This document shows positions 1 to 10,213 of a DNA stretch of 64,000 nt, one piece after another. Numbering within the stretch: position 1 is the first letter of the stretch; each line of letters starts with the position of its first letter. The position numbers and the translations under genes were made by a program. This stretch comes from Bradyrhizobium mercantei (GTDB lineage Bacteria; Pseudomonadota; Alphaproteobacteria; Rhizobiales; Xanthobacteraceae): contig NZ_MKFI01000005.1 in the NCBI RefSeq assembly GCF_001982635.1, forward strand, positions 819,049-883,048. The letters run 5' to 3'. The notes below the pieces were generated by a model that was not told the origin of the DNA, made no database searches, and saw only the letters and a program-made list of their open reading frames with translations.

Positions 1-17
1 CGCGCTTCATTCCCTGC

Positions 18-40
18 CCTTGTCATGCTCGTTGACAAGG
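18..40. promoter_or_regulatory. Inverted repeat with 8-bp arms upstream of the pim operon
   Basis: CCTTGTCA and TGACAAGG are perfect 8-bp arms separated by 7 nt. No T-run follows, so it is a poor intrinsic terminator. The right arm contains TTGACA at 32-37, which could be a -35 element, but no convincing -10 lies at the right distance. It could be a regulator site or the end of the upstream transcription unit, which lies outside the window. Confidence 0.35.
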
Positions 41-82
41 CACGTGCTTCAAAATAACCCTCCATGTCAAGATGTGGAATTA

Positions 83-101
83 AATTTCGCAGTGCGAAAT
101 T
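83..101. promoter_or_regulatory. Perfect 19-bp palindromic operator candidate for the pim operon
   Basis: AATTTCGCA-G-TGCGAAATT is a perfect palindrome centred on position 92. It lies in an AT-richer stretch about 80 nt before the GTG start of pimF. The length and symmetry fit a dimeric repressor such as a TetR, MarR or GntR family protein. No matching regulator gene lies in the window, so the binding protein is unknown. Confidence 0.5.
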
Positions 102-180
102 GGTCTAATCGTAGCGGCTCAACGCAAGTCGTGCAGCTACTCAACACAAGTCCAAGAACAAGCATCCAGGGAGAGTCCCG

Positions 181-2277
<2,097 letters not shown>

Positions 2278-2304
2278 TTGGCTTCCTGGCCACGGACTCG
2301 CTGG

Positions 2305-2432
2305 TAGGGTTCCCTCCCCCCTTGCGGGGGAGGGTTAGGGAGAGGGGTGGCCGCATCGGCACTGCCCGAGTGGTACCCCTTCCCCCAACCCCTCCCCGCA
2401 AGGGGGAGGGGAGCCCGCGCAGCGGGGTCACC
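2305..2432. repeat. Palindromic repeat, CCCTCCCC family
   Basis: Two inverted GC-rich arms, each with a CTCCCCC-TTGC-GGGGGAG core, fill the gap between pimF and the acyl-CoA ligase. The same unit recurs inside the DNA ligase gene at 55809-55965. Relatives lie at 5325-5366, 23405-23537, 35605-35736 and 58388-58531. Confidence 0.8.
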
Positions 2433-2452
2433 TCACGGATGCAAGACCTTTC

Positions 2453-4123
2453 ATGACCTATCCCGGCGAACAATATTATCCCAAGGGCGTGCAGTGGAGC
2501 GACGAGATCACGCGCGGCACGCTGCCGGACCTGCTCTCGAATGCCGCCGCCGAGTTCGGCGCGCGCCCGGTGCTCGAATTCCGCGACCGGCAGATCAGCT
2601 ACAGCGAACTCGAGGCCCTGGTCGAGACCGCGGCCGCCGCCTTCCTGCGGGCCGGCTACGGCAAGGGCACCTCGGTCGCGCTGTTCCTCGGCAATTCGCC
2701 TGACCATCCGATCAACTTCTTCGGTGCGCTCAAGGCCGGCGCCCGCATCGTGCATCTGTCGCCGCTCGACGGCGAGATCGCGCTGTCGCACAAGCTGTCC
2801 GATTCAGGCGCCCGCGTGCTGGTCACCAGCAACCTCTCGGCGCTGCTGCCGACTGCGCTGAAGTTCCTCGCCAAGGGTTTGCTCGACCGCCTCATCGTCT
2901 GTGAGGACGACAATTGGGGCAAAGTCGGCACGCCGCAAACCGCGCTGCCGGATAATCCCGCCATCATCACGCACCGGCAGTTCATCGACGGCGCGACCAA
3001 ACCGGCGCAATGGCCCGCGGTCGATGTCGAGGACGTGGCGCTGCTGCAATATACCGGCGGCACCACCGGCCTGCCCAAGGGCGCCATGCTCAGCCACGGC
3101 AATCTCACCGCGGCGGTGTCGATCTACGATGTCTGGGGCAAGCCCGGGCGGCTCGAGCGCAACGCGATCGAGCGTGTGATCTGCGTGCTGCCGCTGTTTC
3201 ACATCTATGCGCTGACCGTCGTGCTGCTGTCGGTGATCCGGCGCGGCCATCTGATCTCGCTGCATCAGCGCTTCGATGTCGAGGCCGTGATGCGCGACAT
3301 CGAGGTCAAGCGCGCGACGGTGTTCCCCGGCGTGCCGACGATGTGGATCGCGATCGCCTCGCTGCCCGATCTCGACAAGCGCGATCTCTCCTCGCTGGTG
3401 GTCGCGGGCTCCGGCGGCGCGCCGCTGCCGGTCGAGGTCGCCAAGATCTTCGAGCGCCGCGTCGGCATGAAGCTGAAGAGCGGCTGGGGCATGACCGAGA
3501 CCTGCTCGCCCGGCACCGGCCACCCGAAGGAGGGGCCGGAGAAGCCGGGCTCGATCGGGCTGATGCTGCCCGGCATCGAGATGGACGTGGTGTCGCTGGA
3601 GGATTCCACCAAGGTGATGCCGGTCGGCGAGGTCGGCGAAATCCGCATCCGCGGCCCGAACGTCACCAAGGGCTACTGGAACCGGCCGGCCGAGACCGCC
3701 GAAGCCTTCGTCGGCGACCGCTTCCTGACCGGCGACATCGGCTACATGGACGCCGACGGCTATTTCTACCTGGTCGACCGCAAGAAGGACATGATCATCT
3801 CCGGCGGCTTCAACGTCTATCCGCAGATGATCGAGCAGGCGATCTACACCCATCCCGCCGTGCAGGAGGTGATCGTGATCGGGATTCCCGACGATTACCG
3901 CGGCGAGGCGGCCAAGGCCTTCATCAAGCTGCGCGACGGCGAGAAGACGTTCTCGATCGACGAGCTGCGCGCCTTCCTCACCGGCAAGGTCGGCAAGCAT
4001 GAATTGCCGGCCGCCGTCGAATTCGTCGACGAGCTGCCGCGCACCCCGGTCGGCAAGCTGTCGCGTCACGAATTGCGCCAGCAACAGCCGAAGACATCTC
4101 AAGCAAAATCAATCGTTCAATAG
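2453..4123 (+). CDS. pimA: Acyl-CoA ligase (PimA-type dicarboxylate-CoA ligase, AMP-forming)
   Basis: A 556-aa ANL-superfamily enzyme that activates a carboxylic acid to its CoA thioester through an acyl-adenylate. The P-loop-like motif YTGGTTGLPKGAM starts near residue 199. GWGMTET near residue 343 is the adenylate-binding A5 motif. The C-terminal subdomain has the A10 lysine in RTPVGKLSR near residue 530. Its place after pimF and before two acyl-CoA dehydrogenases supports a dicarboxylate or medium-chain fatty-acid role. The next gene starts 9 nt after its stop, in the place where pimB sits in R. palustris. Confidence 0.87.
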   Translation: MTYPGEQYYPKGVQWSDEITRGTLPDLLSNAAAEFGARPVLEFRDRQISYSELEALVETAAAAFLRAGYGKGTSVALFLGNSPDHPINFFGALKAGARIVHLSPLDGEIALSHKLSDSGARVLVTSNLSALLPTALKFLAKGLLDRLIVCEDDNWGKVGTPQTALPDNPAIITHRQFIDGATKPAQWPAVDVEDVALLQYTGGTTGLPKGAMLSHGNLTAAVSIYDVWGKPGRLERNAIERVICVLPLFHIYALTVVLLSVIRRGHLISLHQRFDVEAVMRDIEVKRATVFPGVPTMWIAIASLPDLDKRDLSSLVVAGSGGAPLPVEVAKIFERRVGMKLKSGWGMTETCSPGTGHPKEGPEKPGSIGLMLPGIEMDVVSLEDSTKVMPVGEVGEIRIRGPNVTKGYWNRPAETAEAFVGDRFLTGDIGYMDADGYFYLVDRKKDMIISGGFNVYPQMIEQAIYTHPAVQEVIVIGIPDDYRGEAAKAFIKLRDGEKTFSIDELRAFLTGKVGKHELPAAVEFVDELPRTPVGKLSRHELRQQQPKTSQAKSIVQ

Positions 4124-4132
4124 GAGGATCCG

Positions 4133-5323
4133 ATGGATCTCGCTTTCACCAAGGAAGAGATAGCGTTTCGCGAGGAGGTGCGTGAGTTCTTCAAGAACAA
4201 CGTGCCGCCGGAGACCCGGCGCAAGCTGCAGGAAGGCCGCCATCTGTCGAAGGACGAGATGGTCACCTGGTGGCGCATCCTCAACAAGAAGGGCTGGGGC
4301 GTCACCCATTGGCCGAAGGAACATGGCGGCACCGGCTGGACCACCGTGCAGCACTACATCTTCAACGAGGAGCTGCAGTCCTATCCCGCACCGCAGCCGC
4401 TCGCCTTCGGCGTCAGCATGGTCGGCCCGGTCATTTACACCTTCGGCAATGAGAAGCAGAAGAAGGAATATCTGCCGCGCATCGCCAGCGTTGACGACTG
4501 GTGGTGCCAGGGCTTCTCGGAGCCGGGCTCGGGTTCTGACCTCGCGTCGCTGAAGACCACGGCCGAGCGCCGCGGCGACAAATGGATCATCAACGGCCAG
4601 AAGACCTGGACCACGCTCGCCCAGCACGCCGACATGATCTTCTGTCTCTGTCGCACCGACAAGAACGCGAAGAAGCAGATGGGCATCTCCTTCATCGTGT
4701 TCTCGATGAAGTCGAAGGGCGTCACCGTGCGTCCGATCCAGACCATCGACGGCGGCCACGAGGTCAACGAAGTGTTCTTCGACGATGTCGAGGTGCCCTA
4801 CGAGAACCTGATCGGCGAGGAGAACAAGGGCTGGGATTACGCCAAATTCCTGCTCGGCAATGAGCGTACCGGCATCGCCCGGGTCGGCGTCTCGAAGGAG
4901 CGGCTGCGCCGCATCCGCGCGCTGGCCTCCAAGGTCGAGTCCGGCGGCCGTCCCGTCATCGAGGATCCGGCGTTCCGCGAGAAGCTCACGGCCTGCGAGA
5001 TCGAGCTGAAGGCGCTCGAGCTGACCCAGCTTCGCGTCGTCGCCGACGAGGGCAAGCACGGCAAGGGCAAGCCCAATCCGGCGTCCTCGGTGCTCAAGAT
5101 CAAGGGCTCGGAAATCCAGCAGACCACGACCGAGCTGTTGATGGAGATCATCGGTCCGTTCGCCGCGCCCTATGACGAGCACGGCGACGCCGGCTCGAAC
5201 GAGAGCATGGATTGGACCGCGCAGATCGCGCCGAGCTACTTCAACAATCGCAAGGTCTCGATCTACGGCGGCTCCAACGAGATCCAGCGCAACATCATCA
5301 GCAAGGCCGTCCTGGGGCTTTGA
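4133..5323 (+). CDS. pimC: Acyl-CoA dehydrogenase, PimC-like large subunit
   Basis: A 396-aa flavoenzyme introducing the alpha-beta double bond into acyl-CoA. It has the three-part dehydrogenase architecture: an N-terminal helical domain, a beta-barrel with GFSEPGSGSDLASL near residues 127-140 that contacts FAD and substrate, and a C-terminal helical domain ending YGGSNEIQRNIISKAVLG, the classic family terminus. AGGAGG lies 6 nt before the ATG. It pairs with the shorter dehydrogenase at 5405, as PimC and PimD do. Confidence 0.87.
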   Translation: MDLAFTKEEIAFREEVREFFKNNVPPETRRKLQEGRHLSKDEMVTWWRILNKKGWGVTHWPKEHGGTGWTTVQHYIFNEELQSYPAPQPLAFGVSMVGPVIYTFGNEKQKKEYLPRIASVDDWWCQGFSEPGSGSDLASLKTTAERRGDKWIINGQKTWTTLAQHADMIFCLCRTDKNAKKQMGISFIVFSMKSKGVTVRPIQTIDGGHEVNEVFFDDVEVPYENLIGEENKGWDYAKFLLGNERTGIARVGVSKERLRRIRALASKVESGGRPVIEDPAFREKLTACEIELKALELTQLRVVADEGKHGKGKPNPASSVLKIKGSEIQQTTTELLMEIIGPFAAPYDEHGDAGSNESMDWTAQIAPSYFNNRKVSIYGGSNEIQRNIISKAVLGL

Positions 5324-5324
5324 T

Positions 5325-5366
5325 CCTCTCCCTCTCCCCGCATTTGCGGGGAGAGGTGACGAGGTC
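5325..5366. repeat. Single hairpin of the CCCTCCCC repeat family
   Basis: CTCTCCCCGCATTTGCGGGGAGAG is a near-perfect hairpin just after the stop codon of the first acyl-CoA dehydrogenase. It may protect mRNA or attenuate transcription between the two dehydrogenase genes. Confidence 0.6.
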
Positions 5367-5404
5367 CCGGTTTCGGTGACGACTTTCAGTTTAAGGGAAC
5401 GAAC

Positions 5405-6550
5405 ATGGATTTTGATCTGTCCGAGGAGCAGCGGCTTCTCAAGGAAAGCATCGACGGGCTTCTGACCGATGCCTACGACTTCGATGCGCGCAAGAAGTAC
5501 ATGAAGGAGAAGGGCGGCTGGAGCCAGGCGCTCTGGGGCAAGCTCGCCGAGCAGGGCCTGCTCGGTCTGCCCTTCGCGGAGACCGACGGCGGCTTCGGCG
5601 CCGGCGCGGTCGAGACCATGATCGTGATGGAAGCGCTCGGCAAGGCGCTGGTGGTCGAGCCTTATCTCGCCACCGTGGTGGTCGCCGGCGGCTTCCTGCG
5701 CCATGGCGGCTCGGCCGAGCAGAAGGCCAAGTACATCCCGGGCATCATCGACGGCAGCAAGACCTTCGGCTTCGCCCAGCTCGAGAAGAATTCGCGCTAC
5801 GACCTGTTCGACGTCGTGACCACGGCCAAGAAGAAGGGCGATGGCTGGGTGATCGACGGCGAGAAGTTCGTCGTGCTCAACGGCGAGAACGCCGACACGC
5901 TTATCGTGACCGCGCGCACCAAGGGCGGCCAGCGCGACAAGTCCGGCATCGGCGTGTTCCTGGTCCCGGCGAATGCCAAGGGCGTCACCAAAAAGGGCTA
6001 TCCCACCCAGGACGGCCTGCACGCGGCCGACATCACCTTCACCAATGTCGAAGTCGGTGCTGACGCTGCGATCGGCGATCCCGAGAACGGCCTGCCCCTG
6101 ATCGAGCGCGTGGCTGATGAAGCCCGCATTGCGCTGTGCGCGGAAGCGGTCGGCGCGATGGACGAGTCGCTGAAGGAGACCGTCGAGTACATCAAGACCC
6201 GCAAGCAGTTCGGCGTTGCGATCGGCTCGTTTCAGAGCCTGCAGCACCGCGCCGCCGACATGTTCGTGGCGCTGGAGCAGGCCCGCAGCATGTCGATGTT
6301 CGCGACCATGGCGTCGGATTTCAGCGATGCCAAGGAGCGTTCGTCCGCGGTCGCGGCGGCCAAGGTGCAGGTCGGCAAGTCGCTGAAGTTCGTCGGCCAG
6401 CAGTCGATCCAGCTTCACGGCGGTATCGGCATGACCATGGAAGCCAAGATCGGCCACTACTTCAAGCGGCTGACCATGATCGAGAACACGCTCGGCGACA
6501 CCGACTACCACCTCCGTCGCGTCAGCGAGGGCGGCGGGTTGCTGGCGTAA
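5405..6550 (+). CDS. pimD: Acyl-CoA dehydrogenase, PimD-like small subunit
   Basis: A 381-aa acyl-CoA dehydrogenase with the usual helical/barrel/helical order, a flavin-interacting C-terminal stretch QSIQLHGGIGMTMEAKIG and helix TRKQFGVAIGSFQSLQHRAAD. It is shorter and more divergent than its upstream partner and lacks the usual SEPGSGSD motif (residues near 130 read FGFAQLEKNSRYD). That is typical of paired heteromeric dehydrogenases in which one subunit is non-canonical. It probably forms the PimCD dehydrogenase. A 150-nt gap with a palindromic repeat separates it from the SDR. Confidence 0.85.
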   Translation: MDFDLSEEQRLLKESIDGLLTDAYDFDARKKYMKEKGGWSQALWGKLAEQGLLGLPFAETDGGFGAGAVETMIVMEALGKALVVEPYLATVVVAGGFLRHGGSAEQKAKYIPGIIDGSKTFGFAQLEKNSRYDLFDVVTTAKKKGDGWVIDGEKFVVLNGENADTLIVTARTKGGQRDKSGIGVFLVPANAKGVTKKGYPTQDGLHAADITFTNVEVGADAAIGDPENGLPLIERVADEARIALCAEAVGAMDESLKETVEYIKTRKQFGVAIGSFQSLQHRAADMFVALEQARSMSMFATMASDFSDAKERSSAVAAAKVQVGKSLKFVGQQSIQLHGGIGMTMEAKIGHYFKRLTMIENTLGDTDYHLRRVSEGGGLLA

Positions 6551-6558
6551 CCACCACT

Positions 6559-6672
6559 GTCATTGCGAGCGTAAGCGAAGCAATCCATCTCACCGCGTTG
6601 GGAAAGATGGATTGCTTCGTCGCTTCAGCGCAAAATTGCTGTGCAATTTTGTCGCGAGCTCCTCGCAATGAC
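6559..6672. repeat. Palindromic repeat, GTCATTGCGAGCG family (copy 1)
   Basis: Begins GTCATTGCGAGCG and ends CCTCGCAATGAC, with the inner arms AAGCAATCCAT and ATGGATTGCTT. This copy is longer than those at 13834, 46387 and 59910 because it carries an extra small hairpin, AAAATTGC-TGT-GCAATTTT. It sits inside the pim operon, 28 nt before the SDR start. Confidence 0.85.
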
Positions 6673-6700
6673 GCTCGAAACAAACAGGGAGGCAACAACA

Positions 6701-7474
6701 ATGAAAAACACCCCGTTCGATCTCACCGGCCAGGTTGCGGTCATCACCGGCTCGAGCCGCGGCATCGGGCGCTCCTCGGCGGAGTTGCTCGCAAAACTCG
6801 GCGCCAAGGTCGTGATCTCCTCGCGCAAGGCGGACGCCTGCCAGGAGGTCGCCGACGGCATCAAGAAGGCCGGCGGTGACGCGCTCGTCATCCCCTGCAA
6901 CATCGCGCGCCGCAATGAGGTCGAGGGGCTGGTCTCCGGTACGATCAAGCACTACGGCAAGATCGACATCCTGGTCTGCAATGCCGCGGTCAATCCCTAT
7001 TACGGCCCGCTGCTCGACATCACCGACGAGGCCTTCGACAAGATCATGGGCTCCAACGTCAAGAGCAACATCTGGCTCTCCGCGCTGGCGATCCCGCAGA
7101 TGGCCGAGCGCGGCAAGGGCTCGGTCGTGATCATCTCCTCGATCGGCGGCTTGCGCGGCTCGACCGTGATCGGCGCCTACGGCATCTCCAAGGCGGCGGA
7201 CTTCGCGCTGTGCCGCAGCCTCGCCGGCGAATGGGGGCCGAAGGGCGTGCGGGTCAATTGCGTGGCGCCCGGGTTGGTGAAGACCGATTTCGCCCGCGCG
7301 CTGTGGGAGGATCCGGACAATCTGAAGCGCCGCACCGCGTCGACGCCGCTGCGCCGTATCGGCGAGCCCGACGAGATTGCAGGCGCGGTGGCCTATCTCG
7401 CCTCCGACGCGTCGACCTTCATGACCGGCCAGACCATCGTGGTCGACGGCGGCGTGACGACGGCAGCGACGTAG
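6701..7474 (+). CDS. SDR family oxidoreductase
   Basis: A 257-aa classical short-chain dehydrogenase. It has the NAD(P) motif TGSSRGIGRS near residues 14-23, NAAVN near 90, the catalytic Ser in IISSIGG, and the YGISK catalytic Tyr/Lys pair near residue 160. The C-terminus DGGVTTAAT is typical. The ATG at 6701 is preceded by AGGGAGG, so a longer in-frame start at 6641, lying inside the repeat, is unlikely. It may act on hydroxyacyl-CoA intermediates of the pim pathway. Family certain, substrate unknown. Confidence 0.85.
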   Translation: MKNTPFDLTGQVAVITGSSRGIGRSSAELLAKLGAKVVISSRKADACQEVADGIKKAGGDALVIPCNIARRNEVEGLVSGTIKHYGKIDILVCNAAVNPYYGPLLDITDEAFDKIMGSNVKSNIWLSALAIPQMAERGKGSVVIISSIGGLRGSTVIGAYGISKAADFALCRSLAGEWGPKGVRVNCVAPGLVKTDFARALWEDPDNLKRRTASTPLRRIGEPDEIAGAVAYLASDASTFMTGQTIVVDGGVTTAAT

Positions 7475-7518
7475 CGCGGGATACCTCTACGAAGTCGTAC
7501 TCGATCGCACCACAATCG

Positions 7519-7607
7519 CGTCATGCCCGGGCTTGTCCCGGGCATCCACGTCTTTGGCGGTTTCTGCGAGCAAGACGTGGATGGCCGGGACAAGCCCGGC
7601 CATGACG
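7519..7607. repeat. Palindromic repeat, GTCATGCCCGGGCTTG family
   Basis: Inverted arms GTCATGCCCGGGCTTGTCCC and GGGACAAGCCCGGCCATGAC enclose a second pair, CCACGTCTT and AAGACGTGG. It lies between the convergent SDR and metZ genes and could serve both as a transcription end. Confidence 0.8.
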
Positions 7608-7624
7608 AGCTTTTCGTACTCGCC

Positions 7625-8818
7625 TCAGACCTGCTCCAGCGCCCGCTCGAAATCCTCGATCAGATCGTCGGGATGCTCGAGCCCGGCGGAGAAGCGAATA
7701 AAGCCCTCGCTGATGCCGAGCTCGGCGCGGGCCTCCGGCGCCAGGCGCTGATGCGTCGTGGTCGCGGGATGCGTGACCAGGCTCTTGGCATCGCCGAGAT
7801 TGTTGGAGATGCGCGAGATCTTCAGCGCGTTGAGGCAGCGGAACGCGCCGGCCTTGCCGTCCTTGACCTCGAAGCCGACCAGCGTCGAGCCGGCGCCCAT
7901 CTGCTTCTTCACCGTTGCGGCCTGCGGATGATCGGGGCGGCCGGGATAGACCAGCCGCGTGATCTTCGGATGCTTCGCCAGCGCCTCGGCGATCTTGGCC
8001 GCGTTCTCGGTCTGCGCGCGGACGCGGACGCCGAGCGTCTCCAGCCCTTTCAGCAGCACCCAGGCGTTGAACGGCGACAGCGAGGGGCCGGTCTGGCGCA
8101 TGAAATTATGGATGTGCTCGGCAATGAAGGCCTCCGACGACAGGATGACGCCGCCGAGACAGCGGCCCTGGCCGTCGATATGCTTGGTCGCGGAATAGAC
8201 CACGACGTCGGCGCCCAGCGACAGCGGGCTCTGCCAGATCGGCGTTGCGAACACGTTGTCGACGATCAATCGGGCGCCACCGCTGTGCGCGATTTTGGCG
8301 ATCGCGCCGATATCGAGCACGTCGAGCGTCGGATTGGTCGGGCTCTCCAGGAAGAAGGTTTTTGTGTTCGGCCGCAGGGCGCGCTGCCACTGGTCGAGGT
8401 CGAGGCCGTCGACCAGCGTCGTCTCGATGCCGTAGCGCGGCAGCAGGTCCTGCACGACATAGAGGCAGGAGCCGAACAGCGCCTTCGACGCCACCACGTG
8501 ATCGCCGGCCTTCAGCGGCGCGAGGATCGCGGTGGTCACCGCGGCCATGCCGGTCGCGGTCGAGCGCGCGGCCTCCGCGCCCTCGAGCTCGATCATGCGG
8601 CGCTCGAACATCGCAATCGTCGGGTTGGAATAGCGCGAATAGATGAAGCCGGGATCCTGGCCCTTGAAGCGCGCCTCGCATTGCTCGGCGGTGTCGTAGA
8701 CGTAGCCCTGGGTGAGAAACAGCCCTTCCGACGTCTCCCCGAATTGCGAGCGCAGCGTGCCGCCATGGACCAGGCGGGTTTCGGGACGGAAGCGGGCGGT
8801 ACCTTCAGATTCAGACAT
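7625..8818 (-). CDS. metZ: O-succinylhomoserine sulfhydrylase
   Basis: A 397-aa PLP enzyme of the Cys/Met metabolism family that makes homocysteine from O-succinylhomoserine and sulfide. The PLP-binding lysine lies in YSATKHIDGQG, near residue 212. SRYSNPT near 61-67 and ESPTNP near 159 are family motifs. The ATG at 8818 has GGAGG upstream; the longer frame to 8887 runs back through the leader. The SAM-II riboswitch upstream confirms a methionine-pathway role and separates it from cystathionine gamma-synthase or beta-lyase paralogues. Confidence 0.92.
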   Translation of the reverse strand: MSESEGTARFRPETRLVHGGTLRSQFGETSEGLFLTQGYVYDTAEQCEARFKGQDPGFIYSRYSNPTIAMFERRMIELEGAEAARSTATGMAAVTTAILAPLKAGDHVVASKALFGSCLYVVQDLLPRYGIETTLVDGLDLDQWQRALRPNTKTFFLESPTNPTLDVLDIGAIAKIAHSGGARLIVDNVFATPIWQSPLSLGADVVVYSATKHIDGQGRCLGGVILSSEAFIAEHIHNFMRQTGPSLSPFNAWVLLKGLETLGVRVRAQTENAAKIAEALAKHPKITRLVYPGRPDHPQAATVKKQMGAGSTLVGFEVKDGKAGAFRCLNALKISRISNNLGDAKSLVTHPATTTHQRLAPEARAELGISEGFIRFSAGLEHPDDLIEDFERALEQV

Positions 8819-8830
8819 GTGACCTCCGAA

Positions 8831-8857
8831 GTGGCCATTTCCCTCGGAACTGGCCAC
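8831..8857 (-). promoter_or_regulatory. Hairpin next to the metZ ribosome-binding site
   Basis: GTGGCCA and TGGCCAC are 7-bp perfect arms with a 13-nt loop, lying between the T-run of the terminator and the GGAGG of metZ. It may add translation control or stabilise the read-through mRNA. No function is proven. Confidence 0.4.
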
Positions 8858-8892
8858 AAAAAAACCGGCCTGGAGCAACCTCCACAAGCCGG
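8858..8892 (-). terminator. Intrinsic terminator in the metZ leader
   Basis: On the minus strand an interrupted stem (CCGGC paired with GCCGG, plus GGAG with CTCC) is followed at once by seven T residues. It lies between the SAM-II aptamer and the metZ start, the place expected for a terminator controlled by the riboswitch. An alternative stem, GCCGGG (8910-8905) with CCCGGC (8893-8888), would consume the terminator's 5' arm and so act as an antiterminator. Confidence 0.75.
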
Positions 8893-8903
8893 GATCACAC
8901 TGT

Positions 8904-8966
8904 CCCCGGCCTGTTTAGCGACTTATTTAACGTGGCTGCAAGCCGGCCGGCTCAAATCACCACGGG
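8904..8966 (-). promoter_or_regulatory. SAM-II riboswitch (SAM_alpha)
   Basis: The minus-strand RNA reads CCCGUGGUGAUUUGAGCC, then a GCCGGC-rich loop, CUUGCAGCCACGUUAAAUAA and GUCGCUAAACAGGCC. These are the conserved blocks of the SAM-II pseudoknot: P1 pairs GUGG with CCAC, and the A-rich strand plus the CGCUAAA block form the pseudoknot. SAM-II aptamers in Rhizobiales typically precede metA, metZ or metX. Here it controls metZ, and SAM binding should lower expression. Confidence 0.92.
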
Positions 8967-9106
8967 ATAAGTGCAGCTGATATTCCCTCGCGCCCTTTCC
9001 GTCAAGACGGTCATCGGATAACCCGTAAAAGCCCATATTTTGGGGCTTGATGGCCCGCCAGAGGTTGATTTTGGGCCATCTCGAGGGATCGCCAAGGGGC
9101 CGCATC

Positions 9107-10213
9107 GTGTCGTTCACGCTGGAAGATGAATCCAACGGAATTCTGCCCGACCGCATGATCGCGGAGATGGCGGAGGCCGGCCTTATTCTGCCCGCCTATG
9201 ACTTCGTCGAGAGCCAGATCCAGCCGGCGAGCCTCGACCTCCGCCTCGGCGATATCGCCTACCGCGTTCGCGCCAGCTTCCTGCCGGGGCCCGATGCCAC
9301 CGTCGCCGAGCGGATCGACCAGCTGAAGCTGCACGAGATCGATCTGTCCGACGGCGCGGTGCTGGAAACCAACTGCGTCTACATCGTGCCGCTGCTCGAA
9401 AGCCTGGCGCTGCCGCCGGAGATCGTGGCGGCGGCCAACCCGAAGAGCTCGACCGGCCGGCTCGACGTCTTCACCCGCGTGATCGCCGACGGCACCCGCC
9501 GCTTCGACATGATCGGGGCCGGCTATCACGGTCCGCTCTACGCCGAGATCTCACCGAAGACGTTTCCCGTGCTGCTGCGCGAGGGCTCGCGGCTCAGCCA
9601 GGTCCGCTTCCGGATCGGCGAGGCGACGCTTTCCGCCGACGAGCTCGATGCGTTGCATGCTGCCGAGCGCCTGGTCGATGCTGACAACGCCGATCTCACC
9701 CATGGCGTCGCACTGTCGGTCGATCTCTCCGGCGAGAGCTCGGGCGGCTTCGTCGGCTATCGCGCCAAGCGCCACACCGGCGTGGTCGATGTCGATCGCC
9801 GCGGCGGCTATGCGGTCGACGATTTCTGGGAGCCGATCAAGGCGCGGCCCGACGGCAGCCTCATCCTCGATCCCGGCGAGTTCTACATCCTGGCTTCCAA
9901 GGAGGCGGTGCAGGTGCCGCCGGATTACGCCGCGGAGATGGTGCCGTTCGATCCGCTGGTCGGCGAATTCCGCGTCCACTATGCCGGTTTCTTCGATCCC
10001 GGCTTCGGCTATGCCGGCGCCGGCGGCAAGGGCGCGCGCGCCGTGCTCGAAGTGCGCTCGCGCGAGGTGCCGTTCATTCTCGAGCACGGCCAGATCGTCG
10101 GCCGTCTCGTCTATGAGCGCATGCTCGAGCGTCCCGACGCGCTCTACGGCCAGCGCATCGGCTCGAACTATCAGGCGCAGGGCCTGAAGCTCTCGAAGCA
10201 TTTTCGCGTGTAG
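9107..10213 (+). CDS. dcd: 2'-deoxycytidine 5'-triphosphate deaminase, duplicated-domain form
   Basis: A 368-aa protein, about twice the length of Escherichia coli Dcd. It deaminates dCTP to dUTP in the pathway to dTTP. The first half has SQIQPASLDLRLGD and KSSTGRLDVFTRV. The second half repeats the fold with VPPDYAAEMVPFDP, FDPGFGYAG and a C-terminal YGQRIGSNYQAQGLKLSKHF. GTG at 9107 follows AAGGGG at good spacing and was preferred to the ATG at 9047, which has no ribosome-binding site. The single-chain tandem form is common in alphaproteobacteria. Confidence 0.85.
   Translation: MSFTLEDESNGILPDRMIAEMAEAGLILPAYDFVESQIQPASLDLRLGDIAYRVRASFLPGPDATVAERIDQLKLHEIDLSDGAVLETNCVYIVPLLESLALPPEIVAAANPKSSTGRLDVFTRVIADGTRRFDMIGAGYHGPLYAEISPKTFPVLLREGSRLSQVRFRIGEATLSADELDALHAAERLVDADNADLTHGVALSVDLSGESSGGFVGYRAKRHTGVVDVDRRGGYAVDDFWEPIKARPDGSLILDPGEFYILASKEAVQVPPDYAAEMVPFDPLVGEFRVHYAGFFDPGFGYAGAGGKGARAVLEVRSREVPFILEHGQIVGRLVYERMLERPDALYGQRIGSNYQAQGLKLSKHFRV

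Noticed and set aside
7523..8980. 485-aa plus-strand frame opposite metZ
   Set aside because: Runs through a repeat and antisense to a certain metZ gene and its riboswitch; no motif.
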